Below are positions 29,765 through 39,973 of a stretch of DNA of 62,206 bases, piece after piece. Made by a program: the position numbers and the translations under genes. Source of the DNA: Xanthobacteraceae bacterium (GTDB lineage Bacteria > Pseudomonadota > Alphaproteobacteria > Rhizobiales > Xanthobacteraceae); assembly GCA_031291475.1 (NCBI GenBank), contig JARLIY010000098.1:1-62206 (forward strand), read 5' to 3'. Position 1 is the stretch's first letter; the number at the start of each line of letters is the position of its first letter. A model generated the notes under the pieces. That model saw only the letters and a list, made by a program, of their open reading frames with translations, was not told the origin of the DNA and made no database searches.

Positions 29765-29840
29765 CTAGTGGTCCGATTCTAACATTCGCATCTGGGTTCG
29801 GCATACTCTCATGCGAATGTTAGAATCAAAGAACCACTAG
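29765..29840. repeat. Structured palindrome A (8 + 16 bp stem)
   Basis: The ends CTAGTGGT/ACCACTAG (8 bp) and an inner stem ATTCTAACATTCGCAT/complement (16 bp) form a two-part hairpin with a 19-base loop. It starts 11 bases upstream of the purB start. It has the same architecture as the next element, with a different inner sequence. Confidence 0.85.
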
Positions 29841-29852
29841 CAAATATCGGTT

Positions 29853-29931
29853 CTAGTGGAGCTTTGGATTTGACATTCGCTTCACGCGTTTCCGGCTGGG
29901 TGGGCAGCGAATGTCAAATCCGCTCCACTAG
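29853..29931. repeat. Structured palindrome B (8 + 16 bp stem)
   Basis: The ends CTAGTGGA/TCCACTAG (8 bp) and inner stem GGATTTGACATTCGCT/complement (16 bp) match element A in layout, 12 bases away. The core ACATTCGC is common to both. Together they form a tandem pair of miniature elements without coding capacity. Confidence 0.85.
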
Positions 29932-30016
29932 GAAGCCTGCGCTGTAGCAGATCGGGCGATGCTCAACAATTGCGCCGCGCTGTGCGATGCTGGAAAATCG
30001 GAGCGAATCACGGGGG

Positions 30017-30361
30017 ATGGCAATGAAATTGCTCCAGATCGTGCCTCGCGGCCACAGCAGTCTCTATGGCGCGATGATCAAGAAGCAGGCGGATATCCGC
30101 AAAGCCGGACGCGGGACTTTCGTGCGGGCGGGCGCAAGCCGGCGCAAAGCCGCCCGGTGGACCCACGTCCGCTATAAAGGATCGCTCAAGCTCACGCCCG
30201 GGGCGTCCGAGGCTGTGGACGTGGCGATCCGGTCGCCCGAGCGGGGCGACGAAGCGCGGCTCCTGTCGTCGTTTCTCGGCTGGCTCGACCGGCATTTCGG
30301 CGATCGGCTGGCGTCGGTCAACATCGAGTACCAGCAATCGGGCCGCGGCAGCCGCCGCTAG
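30017..30361 (+). CDS. Basic conserved hypothetical protein (114 aa)
   Basis: This small, strongly basic protein starts MAMKLLQIVPRGHSSLYGAM and contains KLTPGASEAVDVAIRSPERGDEARLLSSFLGWLDRHFGDRL, which looks like a folded alpha/beta domain. No named family is recognised. ATG 30023 has better spacing from the GGGGG ribosome site and is an equal candidate. Neighbours point the other way or lie beyond repeats, so context gives no clue. Confidence 0.65.
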   Translation: MAMKLLQIVPRGHSSLYGAMIKKQADIRKAGRGTFVRAGASRRKAARWTHVRYKGSLKLTPGASEAVDVAIRSPERGDEARLLSSFLGWLDRHFGDRLASVNIEYQQSGRGSRR

Positions 30362-30375
30362 CGGCGCGCCGCAGC

Positions 30376-31350
30376 CTATGCCGCAAAGCGCGCGCGATCG
30401 TGCGGCTGCCGGAAGTCGACCGGCGTGCCCTTGGGAATGATACCGGTCGGATTGACGCGTTTAACCGAATAATAGCCCATGACGTAATAGCGCGGCTTAA
30501 CCGTCTCGGCGACGCCCGGCATCGCGTAAAGCTCGCGCACATAATTCAGCAAGTTCGGAAAATCGGCGATCCGGTTGCGGTTGCACTTGAACAGCGAAAA
30601 ATAAGCGACGTCGAAGCGCACCAAAGTGGGGAACAGCCGCCAGTCCGCTTCGGTGATCTGATTGCCGACCAGATAGCGCTGGCGGCCGAGCCGCGCCTCG
30701 ATTTCGTCGAGCGTGGCGAACAGCGCGTCGTAGGCTTCATCGTAAGCCGCCTGCGAGCGCGCGAAACCGCAGCGGTAAACGCCGTTATTGACGTTGTCAT
30801 AGACCTGCGCGTTGATCCGATCGATCTCGCTGCGCAAAGGCTTCGGATAATAATCCGTCGGATCAGCGCCGACGCCGGCAAACTCTGAATTGAGCATGCG
30901 GATGATCTCGGAGGATTCGTTGTTCACGATCCGCCGGGTCTTTTTGTCCCACAAGGTCGGCACCGTGACCTTGCCGGTATAGTGCGGGTTGCTCGCAGTA
31001 TAGGCCTGGTGCAGGTAGCGAAAGCCGTTGACGCGGTCGGGCGGGCAATCGGGAAACGCGGGATTGTCCTCGAACGTCCAGCCTTCTTCGCGCAGGCCCG
31101 GCACGGCGATGGCGACAGTGATCGCGCCCTTGAGTTTCTTCAGCGCGAGAAAAATCTGTGTGCGATGCGCCCACGGGCAGGTATAGGCGACATAGAGATG
31201 ATAGCGCCCGGCCTCGGCCGGAAAGCCGGACGAGCCGTCGGGGGTGATGCGGTCGCGAAACACGCTGTCGACGCGCTGGAAATTGCCGGCCTTGCCGATC
31301 TCGGTAGGCGGATCCTCGTCGCGCCATTGGCCGTCCACGAGCATTGCCAT
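30376..31350 (-). CDS. Glutathionyl-hydroquinone reductase (Xi-class GST)
   Basis: This 324-residue enzyme has the Xi-class catalytic motif TCPWAHR (Cys near residue 58), FPDCPPDRVNG, KVTVPTLWDK and a C-terminal GST helical domain with EADWRLFPTLVRFD. Such enzymes remove glutathione from glutathionyl-hydroquinones (YqjG/PcpF type). The ATG overlaps the stop of rpe by one base (TAATG), so the two genes are translationally coupled. Confidence 0.92.
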   Translation of the reverse strand: MAMLVDGQWRDEDPPTEIGKAGNFQRVDSVFRDRITPDGSSGFPAEAGRYHLYVAYTCPWAHRTQIFLALKKLKGAITVAIAVPGLREEGWTFEDNPAFPDCPPDRVNGFRYLHQAYTASNPHYTGKVTVPTLWDKKTRRIVNNESSEIIRMLNSEFAGVGADPTDYYPKPLRSEIDRINAQVYDNVNNGVYRCGFARSQAAYDEAYDALFATLDEIEARLGRQRYLVGNQITEADWRLFPTLVRFDVAYFSLFKCNRNRIADFPNLLNYVRELYAMPGVAETVKPRYYVMGYYSVKRVNPTGIIPKGTPVDFRQPHDRARFAA

Positions 31351-32036
31351 TACGCTGCCTCCCCGCGGGCGAGTGACGCCGCATGGCGGATCGCCGCGAT
31401 GTTTGCACGATAAGACTCCGGCGTGCGGTCCTTGAAGACCGCGGAGCCGGCGACGAGAACATTGGCGCCGGCGCGCACCGCCTCTGGCGTCACTTCCGGG
31501 GTAATGCCGCCGTCGATCTCGATATCGATCGGACGTCCGCCAGCCAGCGCGCGCAGATGGCGCAGCTTCTCTAGCGCGCCGGGGATGAACTTCTGCCCGC
31601 CGAAGCCGGGATTGACCGACATGACCAGAATGAGATCGACCAAGCCGATGACCGGATCGACCGCATCTATCGGCGTGCCGGGATTCAGGGTCACGCCCGC
31701 TTTCTTGCCGAGCGCGCGGATCGCTTGCAGCGAGCGGTGGACGTGCGGTCCGGCCTCGACATGCACGGTGATGATGTCGGCGCCGGCCTTGGCGAAGGCC
31801 TTAAGATAAGGATCGCACGGCGCGATCATCAGATGCACGTCGAGCACCTTCTTGGTGTGCGCGCGCAGCGCTTTCACCACGTCCGGCCCGATCGAAATGT
31901 TGGGGACGAAATGGCCGTCCATGACGTCGACATGGATCCAGTCGGCTCCGGCGGCGTCGACGGCGCGCACCTCCTCGCCGAGTTTGGCGAAGTCGGCGGC
32001 AAGGATCGACGGGGCGATAATGAGCTGGCGCTGCAC
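31350..32036 (-). CDS. rpe: Ribulose-phosphate 3-epimerase
   Basis: This 228-residue TIM-barrel enzyme interconverts ribulose-5-phosphate and xylulose-5-phosphate. Motifs are [49 protein letters not shown] and [11 protein letters not shown]. It is complete and of normal length, and is followed by the glutathionyl-hydroquinone reductase gene with a one-base overlap. Confidence 0.95.
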   Translation of the reverse strand: MQRQLIIAPSILAADFAKLGEEVRAVDAAGADWIHVDVMDGHFVPNISIGPDVVKALRAHTKKVLDVHLMIAPCDPYLKAFAKAGADIITVHVEAGPHVHRSLQAIRALGKKAGVTLNPGTPIDAVDPVIGLVDLILVMSVNPGFGGQKFIPGALEKLRHLRALAGGRPIDIEIDGGITPEVTPEAVRAGANVLVAGSAVFKDRTPESYRANIAAIRHAASLARGEAA

Positions 32037-32138
32037 GGGGTTCGCCTAACACGTCATGCCCAAGCGGGCAACGCGCGTCGGCCCGGCAATCTGGCGGAAT
32101 GGCTTTGCAGGCATTAACTAGCCGCCACGGAGGTCTTC

Positions 32139-33386
32139 CTGGCACATACCGATATCATCGTGCTCGGTGCTGGCATCGTCGGCACCTCCATCGCCGTCCA
32201 TCTTGTCAAGCGCGGCATGGCGGTGGCGCTGATCGACCGGCAAGGCCCGGGGGAGGGGACCTCTTACGGCAACGCCGGCATCATCGAGGGCAATACCGTG
32301 TTTCCGGCGGCTTTTCCGTCGGACTTCGGCGAGCTGGTCCGCATCGCGCTCAAGCGCTCGCCGGTGGTTAATTATCACGCCGCGCATTTGCCGTGGGTCG
32401 TGCCCTGGCTTGTCGCTTTCCGCGCCGCCTCGCAGCCGGCGCGGTTGGTCGAGACGGCGCAGGCGATGCGGCCTTTGTTCGCGCGCGCGGTGGCCGAGCA
32501 TGACGCGTTGGCGGCCGAGGCGGGCGCCGGCAGTCATCTGAGCCGCCGCGGCTGGCTCAAGCTCTATCGCACCGACAAGGCATTCGCGGCGCTGGCGCCG
32601 GAGCTCGAACTTGCCGCGCGTTTTGGTATCGCCAATGTGCCGCTCGACCGCGACGGCGTGCTGGCGCTGGAGCCGGCATTGGCCGGAGTTTTCCGTCATG
32701 CGGTGCATTGGACTGGCGCGGTGAGCGTGGACAATCCGCTGGCGCTGACGCGCGCTTACGCCGCGCGCTTTGCCGTGCTCGGCGGGCTGTCGCTAAGCGG
32801 CGATGCGCGGACGCTCCATCGCGCCGATCCCTACTGGCGCGTCGAGACCGCATCCGGACCGCTCGATGCCCGTGACGTGGTGATCGCGCTCGGCCCCTGG
32901 ACACCGGACGTCATCGCTCCGCTCGGCATCAAGCTGCCGCTTGCCGTCAAGCGCGGCTATCACCGGCATTACCGGGCGCGGGGAAACGCCGTGCTTGGCC
33001 GGCCCGTGCTCGATGCCGAGAACGGCTACGTGCTGGCGCCGATGGGGCAAGGCATCCGCCTCACCACCGGGGTCGAGTTTGCCGCCCGCGATGCGCCGCC
33101 GACGCCGGTGCAATTTGATCGGTTGTTGCCGGCGGCAAGCGCATTGTTTCCGCTCGGCGAAGCCGTCGAACCGCCGCCGTGGCTGGGCGCGCGGCCGTGC
33201 TTTGCCGATTCACGGCCGGTGATTTCGCGGGCGCCGCGGCAACGCGGCCTCTGGCTTGCCTTCGGTCACGCCCATTGGGGCCTCACGCTCGGCCCGGCTA
33301 CGGGCCGGCTCATCGCCGAGATGATGACCGGGGCGACGCCGTTCTGCGATCCGAAGCCTTATGGTGCGGATCGGTTCACGGATTAA
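32139..33386 (+). CDS. FAD-dependent amino-acid dehydrogenase/oxidase (DadA-like), probable CTG start
   Basis: This flavoprotein has the Rossmann motif LGAGIVGTSIAVHLVKRG, a DAO-type fold and the late GLWLAFGHAHWGLTLGPATG. It should oxidise a D-amino acid or similar amine. The frame has no ATG between the upstream stop (32115-32117) and the FAD motif. A GTG at 32160 would cut off the first beta strand. CTG at 32139 gives the expected MAHTDIIVLGAGIVG and lies 5 bases after a perfect GGAGG (32129-32133), so I take CTG as the start. The product is then 415 residues. Confidence 0.85.
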   Translation: MAHTDIIVLGAGIVGTSIAVHLVKRGMAVALIDRQGPGEGTSYGNAGIIEGNTVFPAAFPSDFGELVRIALKRSPVVNYHAAHLPWVVPWLVAFRAASQPARLVETAQAMRPLFARAVAEHDALAAEAGAGSHLSRRGWLKLYRTDKAFAALAPELELAARFGIANVPLDRDGVLALEPALAGVFRHAVHWTGAVSVDNPLALTRAYAARFAVLGGLSLSGDARTLHRADPYWRVETASGPLDARDVVIALGPWTPDVIAPLGIKLPLAVKRGYHRHYRARGNAVLGRPVLDAENGYVLAPMGQGIRLTTGVEFAARDAPPTPVQFDRLLPAASALFPLGEAVEPPPWLGARPCFADSRPVISRAPRQRGLWLAFGHAHWGLTLGPATGRLIAEMMTGATPFCDPKPYGADRFTD

Positions 33387-33410
33387 AGACCGGGCGGATG
33401 ATGCGGCGCG

Positions 33411-34634
33411 CTATTCGCTCGTCGCCGACGCGGGCGCCGGTGAGCCCTTATACTCGCCGATTGTGTGGAACACGTTGGACGCTGGCCGCGTGTTGTTCGC
33501 CGACAGCTTGTCCTGCTGCACGATCATTTCGTCGTACTTGGCGATCGTGGTCACCGGTTGGTGCGGCACGACGTGGACGACCTTATATCCGCCGGCCTTT
33601 AGCTGGCGCAGCAGCTCCGGCATCGCTTCCGCGGTCGCGCGCTGGAAATCGTGCATCAGGATGATGCCTTTGCCGTGCTTCTCGAGCTTGGTCATCACCG
33701 ATTTAATCACCTGCTCAGGCTTGTGCATCTTGAAGTCGAAGGAATCGATATCGGTCGAGAATGACGCGATGCCGCGCTCGGCGAGATAGGCGAGCAGGTC
33801 CGGCGGATGTTGCAGGTTGGGGAAGCGGAAGAACGGCGCGATCGGCGCATCGGCTGCCGCATGCACGGCGCTCACGCCCATCTCGATCTCCTGCTTGGCC
33901 AAATCGAGATCGCTGGCATAGGGATTTTTTGCCAGATCCTTATGCGACCATGTGTGGCTGCCGACTGTCATGCCGGCCGCGATCACCTGCTTGGTGATTT
34001 CCGGATGCCACATCGCGTGCTCGCCGATCTCGAAGAACGTGGCCTTGAGGCAATTGTCGGCGAGCGCCTTGAGCACGGCCGGAGTGTTTACCGGCCAGGG
34101 GCCGTCGTCGAAGGTGAGCACAACCTCCTTGTCGCGAAGGAAATCGTATTGCTTGAAATGTTCGAAGCCGAAGCCGGGACCGCCGGTCGTGTCGATCTCG
34201 ACGATGCGCGAGAGTCCCATGCCGCCGGGCTTGTCGCAGGCGGGAATGCCGTTGGTCGGCGCGCGGGCGCCGGCCGGAGCGGCCGCTGGCGTTGCGGCGG
34301 CGAGGTTTGGACCGGCTTTGACGGCAGGCGCGCTGGAAGCGGGCGCCGCAGGCGCGGTCTGAGCGGCTTGCGTCGGCGCGGCGGAAGTGGGCTGCGCGGG
34401 CGCGGCCGGCGGCGTCACCGTCGCCGAAGCCGGAGCTTCGGCGGTCTGTGCTTGGGCGATTTGCGTAACCGGGGCGCGCACCGGCTGCGCGGGCACGTGC
34501 TGGGCCAGCGAAGCGACGCGCACGTTGCCTGAAGTCGACGCGGCGGGGGCGGCCGCCTTTTGCGCGGAAACGACCCCGAAGGCCGCGAGGCCCAAGCTTA
34601 AAAGCCCAGCAACAACAATCACAAAGAACCGCAT
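33411..34634 (-). CDS. Polysaccharide deacetylase (NodB homology) with Ala/Pro-rich linker
   Basis: This 407-residue protein has an N-terminal signal/anchor (MRFFVIVVAGLLSLGLAAFG), about 120 residues of Ala/Pro/Thr-rich linker, then a NodB domain with TFDDGPWPVNTP, SHTWSHKDL (metal His pair), FFRFPN and ILMHDF. It should deacetylate an N- or O-acetylated polysaccharide in the periplasm. ATG 34634 is preferred because it begins the signal peptide directly. Confidence 0.88.
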   Translation of the reverse strand: MRFFVIVVAGLLSLGLAAFGVVSAQKAAAPAASTSGNVRVASLAQHVPAQPVRAPVTQIAQAQTAEAPASATVTPPAAPAQPTSAAPTQAAQTAPAAPASSAPAVKAGPNLAAATPAAAPAGARAPTNGIPACDKPGGMGLSRIVEIDTTGGPGFGFEHFKQYDFLRDKEVVLTFDDGPWPVNTPAVLKALADNCLKATFFEIGEHAMWHPEITKQVIAAGMTVGSHTWSHKDLAKNPYASDLDLAKQEIEMGVSAVHAAADAPIAPFFRFPNLQHPPDLLAYLAERGIASFSTDIDSFDFKMHKPEQVIKSVMTKLEKHGKGIILMHDFQRATAEAMPELLRQLKAGGYKVVHVVPHQPVTTIAKYDEMIVQQDKLSANNTRPASNVFHTIGEYKGSPAPASATSE

Positions 34635-34786
34635 CGCATCCTCGCCAAAAACCGCACCACTTGCGGCGAAGTGAAGGCGCAATCGGCCGGCGAGTCAACA
34701 ATACGTCCGGCGCCCCGGGGGAAAGATGCGAAGTGTGGTTTCCGCGGCACGCCGCAGGGTTAAGACGCCGCGCGGATGGTCGTATT

Positions 34787-35776
34787 TTACCGGTCGAATT
34801 GATCCTTCCAGCTCGGCAACGCGCCGGGCAAGGCGAGCGCGGTCGCGGTAAAAACGCCGCGCGCGATCGCCCGCGCCACCACATTGGCCGCGATCGTGCC
34901 GAGCGTGGTTAATCCGAAAAGGGTGTCGCCGAGCGGCCGGCGTCCGGTCGAGGCCGCGAAGACCACGTCTCCGTCGAGCGGGGTATGCACCGGATAGATC
35001 GCGCGCGACAGGCCCGATTGCGCCATTACCGCAAGCCGCTTCGCCTGCGCCTTGGTCAAAATCGCGTCGGTGGCGACGACCACCAATGTAGTGTTCTCGC
35101 GCGCGCCGCCTTTGGTGGCCGCCTCGAATGCGGAGGCGGGGAAGGTTTTCGGCCATCCGCATCCGCCGAATTCGCGGTGGCGCTCGAACGGCGCCGCCCA
35201 GAAGTGGGGGCCGCGATCGATGACGACGCTGCCGGCAGCGTTGACGGCAGCGAGCGCGCCGACAATGTGGCCGTCGGCGGTTTGCGCCGAGGCTGAACCG
35301 ACGCCGCCTTTGTAATTAACCGTCGTCGCCCCGGTACCGGCGCCGACACTGCCGATGCTGAAATCGGCGGACGCAGCGGCCGCCGCCGCATAGCCGAGCT
35401 CGCGATAGGGCGGGAAGCGGCCCCACTCCTTGTCGCCGGCGCCGAGAAGATCGAACAGGATCGCCGCAGGCACGATCGGTACGCGGGCGCTACGTACGGC
35501 AAAGCCGCGGCCTTGCTCTTTGAGCCAGGCCTGCACGCCCGAAGCGGCATCGAGGCCGAAGGCCGAGCCGCCGGACAAGGTGATGGCGTCGATGCCTTCA
35601 ACCGTTTGCGCCGGATCGAGCAGCGCCGTCTCGCGCGTGCCCGGCCCGCCGCCGCGCAAATCGATCGAGGCGACCGCCGGCGCCTCGAAAATAATCGCAG
35701 TCGATCCCGAGCCGAGGCGGGCGTCCTGCGCGTGGCCGATCTTGATCCCGGGGACGTCGGTAATGAGGTTGCGCAA
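34787..35776 (-). CDS. P1-family peptidase (DmpA/L-aminopeptidase-esterase type)
   Basis: This 329-residue self-processing N-terminal-nucleophile hydrolase starts ITDVPGIKIGHAQD. It has LSGGSAFGLDAASGVQ and the cleavage region GARENTTLVVVATDA near residue 232, where the Thr/Ser nucleophile is exposed after autocleavage. The family releases D- or L-amino acids from peptides and amides. Its substrate is unknown. Confidence 0.88.
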   Translation of the reverse strand: MRNLITDVPGIKIGHAQDARLGSGSTAIIFEAPAVASIDLRGGGPGTRETALLDPAQTVEGIDAITLSGGSAFGLDAASGVQAWLKEQGRGFAVRSARVPIVPAAILFDLLGAGDKEWGRFPPYRELGYAAAAAASADFSIGSVGAGTGATTVNYKGGVGSASAQTADGHIVGALAAVNAAGSVVIDRGPHFWAAPFERHREFGGCGWPKTFPASAFEAATKGGARENTTLVVVATDAILTKAQAKRLAVMAQSGLSRAIYPVHTPLDGDVVFAASTGRRPLGDTLFGLTTLGTIAANVVARAIARGVFTATALALPGALPSWKDQFDR

Positions 35777-35882
35777 ATTCTCTCCCGTCTTTCGGGCGCG
35801 CCTAAGGGCGCGAACCCGGAATCCCTAATCACGAAACTCGCAAGCATATCACGAGTGTTTTTCCTGCAGGGCAGGGCTTATG

Positions 35883-35917
35883 GATTCCGGGCCCGGTCCT
35901 GCGGGCCGTCCCGGAAT
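35883..35917. repeat. Intergenic palindrome (ATTCCGGG type)
   Basis: ATTCCGGGCCCGGTCC and GGCCGTCCCGGAAT form an imperfect hairpin between the divergent P1 peptidase and ccdA genes. The sequence resembles repeats common between genes in this bacterial group. Confidence 0.6.
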
Positions 35918-35992
35918 GACGATCGATCACATCCTCGCGGGCGCGGCGCTGCCGCGCTTGCGCGGCCAAGACCGGCCGGGCATGAGTGCGCC

Positions 35993-36721
35993 ATGAACGT
36001 CACCATCGCCGCCGCGCTCGCCGCCGGCATCGTCAGCTTTCTCTCGCCTTGCGTGCTGCCGCTGGTGCCGCCTTATCTCGTCTATCTCACCGGCGCTTCA
36101 CTCGAGCGTTTCGCCGACGCCGAACCCGAGCCGCGGGTCCGGCGCGAGACGCTCGCCGCCGCGCTTCTTTTCGTACTCGGCTTCACCACGGTTTTCGTCG
36201 CACTCGGCGCCAGCGCCAGCGCCATAGGCGCGCTGCTGCGCGCCTATTCGGGCGAACTCGCGATTGTCGCCGGTATCGCCATCATCATCATGGGCCTGCA
36301 CTTCCTCGGGCTTACGCCGGTCGCGTTGTTGATGCGCGAGAAACGCCTGCAAGTGACCAAGCCCGTCGGCTTATGGGGCGCCTATCTGATGGGGCTTGCC
36401 TTTGCGCTCGGCTGGACGCCGTGCATAGGTCCGATCCTCGCTGCGATTCTGGCGGTGGCGGCATCGGAAGACACCGTCGCCAGAGGCGCCGGCATGCTCG
36501 CGGTCTATTCGCTCGGGCTCGGCATTCCGTTCATCGTCGCGGCGCTGGCGATCGAGCAATTCGCCGCTTTTCTCGCCCGCTTCCGCGCGCATCTCGGCCT
36601 GGTCGAAAAAGCGATGGGCGGCCTGCTCGTGCTCACCGGCATCGCGTTTCTCACTGGCGCCGTCACGCAAGCGAGCTTCTGGCTGCTCGATACGTTTCCG
36701 ATGCTCGGCAAGATCGGATAG
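35993..36721 (+). CDS. ccdA: CcdA-family cytochrome c biogenesis/thiol-reductant transporter
   Basis: This 242-residue protein with six membrane helices carries the paired cysteines FLSPCVLPLVPPY (helix 1) and LGWTPCIGPILAA (helix 4). CcdA passes electrons from thioredoxin across the inner membrane to periplasmic thioredoxin-like proteins for cytochrome c maturation. ATG 35993 gives the standard short N-terminus. Confidence 0.93.
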   Translation: MNVTIAAALAAGIVSFLSPCVLPLVPPYLVYLTGASLERFADAEPEPRVRRETLAAALLFVLGFTTVFVALGASASAIGALLRAYSGELAIVAGIAIIIMGLHFLGLTPVALLMREKRLQVTKPVGLWGAYLMGLAFALGWTPCIGPILAAILAVAASEDTVARGAGMLAVYSLGLGIPFIVAALAIEQFAAFLARFRAHLGLVEKAMGGLLVLTGIAFLTGAVTQASFWLLDTFPMLGKIG

Positions 36722-36726
36722 CCCTC

Positions 36727-36851
36727 AGTCGTCAGGGCCGGGCTTGACCCGGCCATCCATGCGGGCGCGCCGCGCCCATGTGCGTCCGCGGTTCGTCTGC
36801 AGCGAACATGCAGCATGGACCCCGCGGGTCAAGCCCGCGGGTGACGATTGA
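36727..36851. repeat. Composite palindromic repeat after ccdA
   Basis: Outer ends CAGTCGTCA/TGACGATTG enclose two smaller palindromes, GGCCGGGCTTGACCCGGCC and CCGCGGGTCAAGCCCGCGG. Each contains the motif GGGCTTGACCC in one or the other orientation. It separates the convergent ccdA and livK genes and may help end both transcripts. Confidence 0.75.
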
Positions 36852-36861
36852 GTAAAACGCT

Positions 36862-37980
36862 TCAGCTCTTCGACAAGTCCGTGATCTCGTCGTAATTGCC
36901 GTCTTTGTCCCAGCGGTAGACGGCCCAGCCGATGGCGGTGATGTCGCCTTTTTTATCGAAAGAGAGGGGGCCGAGGACCGTATCCCAGCTGCCGGTATGG
37001 ATGGCGCCGGCGACCTTTTGCGGATCGACGGTGCCGGCCTTGGCCGCCGCCTGCGCCCAAACCTGGAATGCGGCGTAGGTGTAGAGCGTATAGCCCTCCG
37101 GATCGACGCCTTTGTCCTTGAACTCCTTGACGATGGCGGCGGCGGTCGACCGTTTGCGCGGATCGGGACCGAAGGTGAACAGCACGCCTTCCGCCGCCGG
37201 ACCCGTAATCGAAGCGAACTCGCGGTCGGCGAGCGCGTCGCCCGCCATCAGGATCGTTTTGAGGCCCTGGTCGCGCATCTGCCGGACGATCAATCCGGCT
37301 TCCTGGTGATAGCCGCCGTCATAGACGATATCGATGCCGTTGAGCTTGAGCTTGGAAACCAGCGCGGTGAAATCCTTGTCGCCCTGATTGTAAGCTTCGT
37401 TGAGCTTTTCTTTTATGCCGGCGGCATTGAGCGCCTTCTTCATCTCGTCGGCGAGGCCTTTGCCGTAGGTGGTCTTGTCGTTGATGATGGCGATATTTTT
37501 GTCCTTGAAATGCTGCGCCAGATAATTGGCGGCAAAACTGCCTTGCTGATCGTCGCGACCGCAGGTGCGGAACGTGCTCCAAAGGCCGCGATCGGTGAAC
37601 AGCGGATTGGTCGAGGCCGGCGTGATTTGCAGAATACCGCCGTCGAGATAGGCGTCCGAGGCCGGGATCGACGACGACGAGCAATAATGGCCGACGACGA
37701 CGGCGACGCCCATGCCGGCGAGCTTTTCAGCGACCGAACGCGCCTGTTTGGGATCGCAGGCATCGTCACCGATTTCAAGGTTGAGTTTGCGGCCAAGCAC
37801 GCCGCCCGCGGCGTTAAAGTCGGCGACCGCTTGTTCGGCGCCGTTGCGCATCTGCCGGCCGAAAGTCGCCTGACCGCCGGTCATCGGCCCGGCAGCGGCC
37901 ACCGTGATGTCCTGCGCCATCGCCGGAGCGGCGAACACGACTGAGAAAAGCGCAATTGCGCCGAGCCGCACTTTGTCCAT
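36862..37980 (-). CDS. livK: Branched-chain amino acid ABC transporter substrate-binding protein
   Basis: This 372-residue periplasmic binding protein has a clean signal peptide (cleavage after PAMAQ) and a LivJ/LivK fold: AAGPMTGGQATFGRQMRNGAEQAV, VVVGHYCSSSSIPASD and AIINDKTTYGKGLADEMKKAL. It captures leucine, isoleucine, valine or related amides for the permease encoded upstream. It is last in livH-M-G-F-(small membrane protein)-livK. Confidence 0.93.
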   Translation of the reverse strand: MDKVRLGAIALFSVVFAAPAMAQDITVAAAGPMTGGQATFGRQMRNGAEQAVADFNAAGGVLGRKLNLEIGDDACDPKQARSVAEKLAGMGVAVVVGHYCSSSSIPASDAYLDGGILQITPASTNPLFTDRGLWSTFRTCGRDDQQGSFAANYLAQHFKDKNIAIINDKTTYGKGLADEMKKALNAAGIKEKLNEAYNQGDKDFTALVSKLKLNGIDIVYDGGYHQEAGLIVRQMRDQGLKTILMAGDALADREFASITGPAAEGVLFTFGPDPRKRSTAAAIVKEFKDKGVDPEGYTLYTYAAFQVWAQAAAKAGTVDPQKVAGAIHTGSWDTVLGPLSFDKKGDITAIGWAVYRWDKDGNYDEITDLSKS

Positions 37981-38040
37981 GTCCGTCCCTCGTCTATGCC
38001 TGCCGGCGGGGGTTGTGATATCGGCGCGACGATAGCACCG

Positions 38041-38400
38041 CTAGGGCGCGGTTTCCTGCCCGATTTCGCGCCAGCCGAGCGGTCCGTTGCGGACATAGAG
38101 CCAGGGATATTGCCGCACCATCTGCGCCGCGCGCGTCACCCGCCAGGCGATCGCGCCGACGAGAAGGAAGATCAGCGCGTCGGTGCCATAGGACGCGACG
38201 GAAAGAAGCGTACCGCCGAACAAAGCGTAATGAATAAAGCGGGCGGCGGCGCCGAGCAGGAGCGCGGCGACGACCACCTGGCGAAGCGGCCGCCAGGCGG
38301 CGGCAATGGCGCGGCCGGACAGCCATGCCGCGCCGCCGCCGAGAATGCCGGTGACGAGGACGACGGCCAAGGTGCTTTCGCCGGAATAGAGCTTGTCCAT
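38041..38400 (-). CDS. Small membrane protein in the liv operon (DUF6867-like)
   Basis: This 119-residue protein has three predicted membrane helices (about 10-33, 40-65, 68-88) and a C-terminal WLYVRNGPLGWREIGQE. A protein of this size and ending regularly lies between livF and livK in rhizobia, and I recall it as DUF6867. Its role in transport is not known. It lies 8 bases from livF on the same strand. Confidence 0.7.
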   Translation of the reverse strand: MDKLYSGESTLAVVLVTGILGGGAAWLSGRAIAAAWRPLRQVVVAALLLGAAARFIHYALFGGTLLSVASYGTDALIFLLVGAIAWRVTRAAQMVRQYPWLYVRNGPLGWREIGQETAP

Positions 38401-38408
38401 GTCTGCGC

Positions 38409-39139
<731 letters not shown>

Positions 39140-39143
<4 letters not shown>

Positions 39144-39973
39144 AGCCCGACCTCCGCCTCGACCTGCGCGACCTCTTCGTCGGGAACGCCGAGATAGGCG
39201 GCGATCACCTTCGGGTCGCTGCGCACCTCGCGCGGGGAGCCGTCGGCGATTTTGAGGCCGTAATCGAGCACGATGATGTGGTCGGAAATCTCCATCACCA
39301 CGCCCATGTCGTGCTCGATCAGCAGGATGGAGATACCGTGCTCGTCGCGGATGGCGCGCAGGAACGCATTGAGCTCCGCGCTCTCGCGGTTGTTGAGGCC
39401 GGCGGCGGGCTCGTCGAGACAGAGCAGCACCGGGTCGGTGCACATGGCGCGGGCGATTTCGAGCCGGCGCTGCGCACCGTAAGGCAGCGCGCCGGCGGGA
39501 TCGTCGGCGCGGTCGATGAGCCCGACCCGGTCGAGCCAGTAGCGCGCCTTATCGATGGCGCCCGCCTGTGCGCGGGCATAGGCGCGCGAGCCGAACAGGC
39601 CGAGCAACGTGTAGCCGGAGGCGACCATCAGCGCGTTGTGCTGGGCGACAAGGAGGTTTTCCAGGAGCGTCATGCCGGCGAACAGCCGCACATTCTGAAA
39701 TGTGCGGGCGACGCGCGCCTCGCGCGCGACACGGAATTCCGCTATCCGCTCGAGCAGGAACGAGGCGCCATCCGGGTGGGCAAGCGTCAATCTGCCGACC
39801 GTCGGCTTGTAGAAGCCGGTGATGCAGTTGAACAACGTGGTCTTGCCGGCGCCGTTCGGTCCGATCAGCGCAGTGATCTCGCGGGCGTAAACGAGGAAGG
39901 AGAGGTCGTTGACGGCGGTCAGGCCGCCGAAACGCATGGTCAGGTGCTCGACCGTGAGGATCGGCGCGCTCAT
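39140..39973 (-). CDS. livG: Branched-chain amino acid ABC transporter ATPase LivG
   Basis: This 277-residue ATPase has Walker [11 protein letters not shown], the signature [16 protein letters not shown] and the Walker B core [16 protein letters not shown]. Its ends overlap both livM (4 bases) and livF (4 bases), as in most liv operons. Confidence 0.95.

Noticed and set aside
29765..29931. A CRISPR array
   Set aside because: There are only two palindromic units with different stems and no regular repeat-spacer pattern. No cas gene is in the window.
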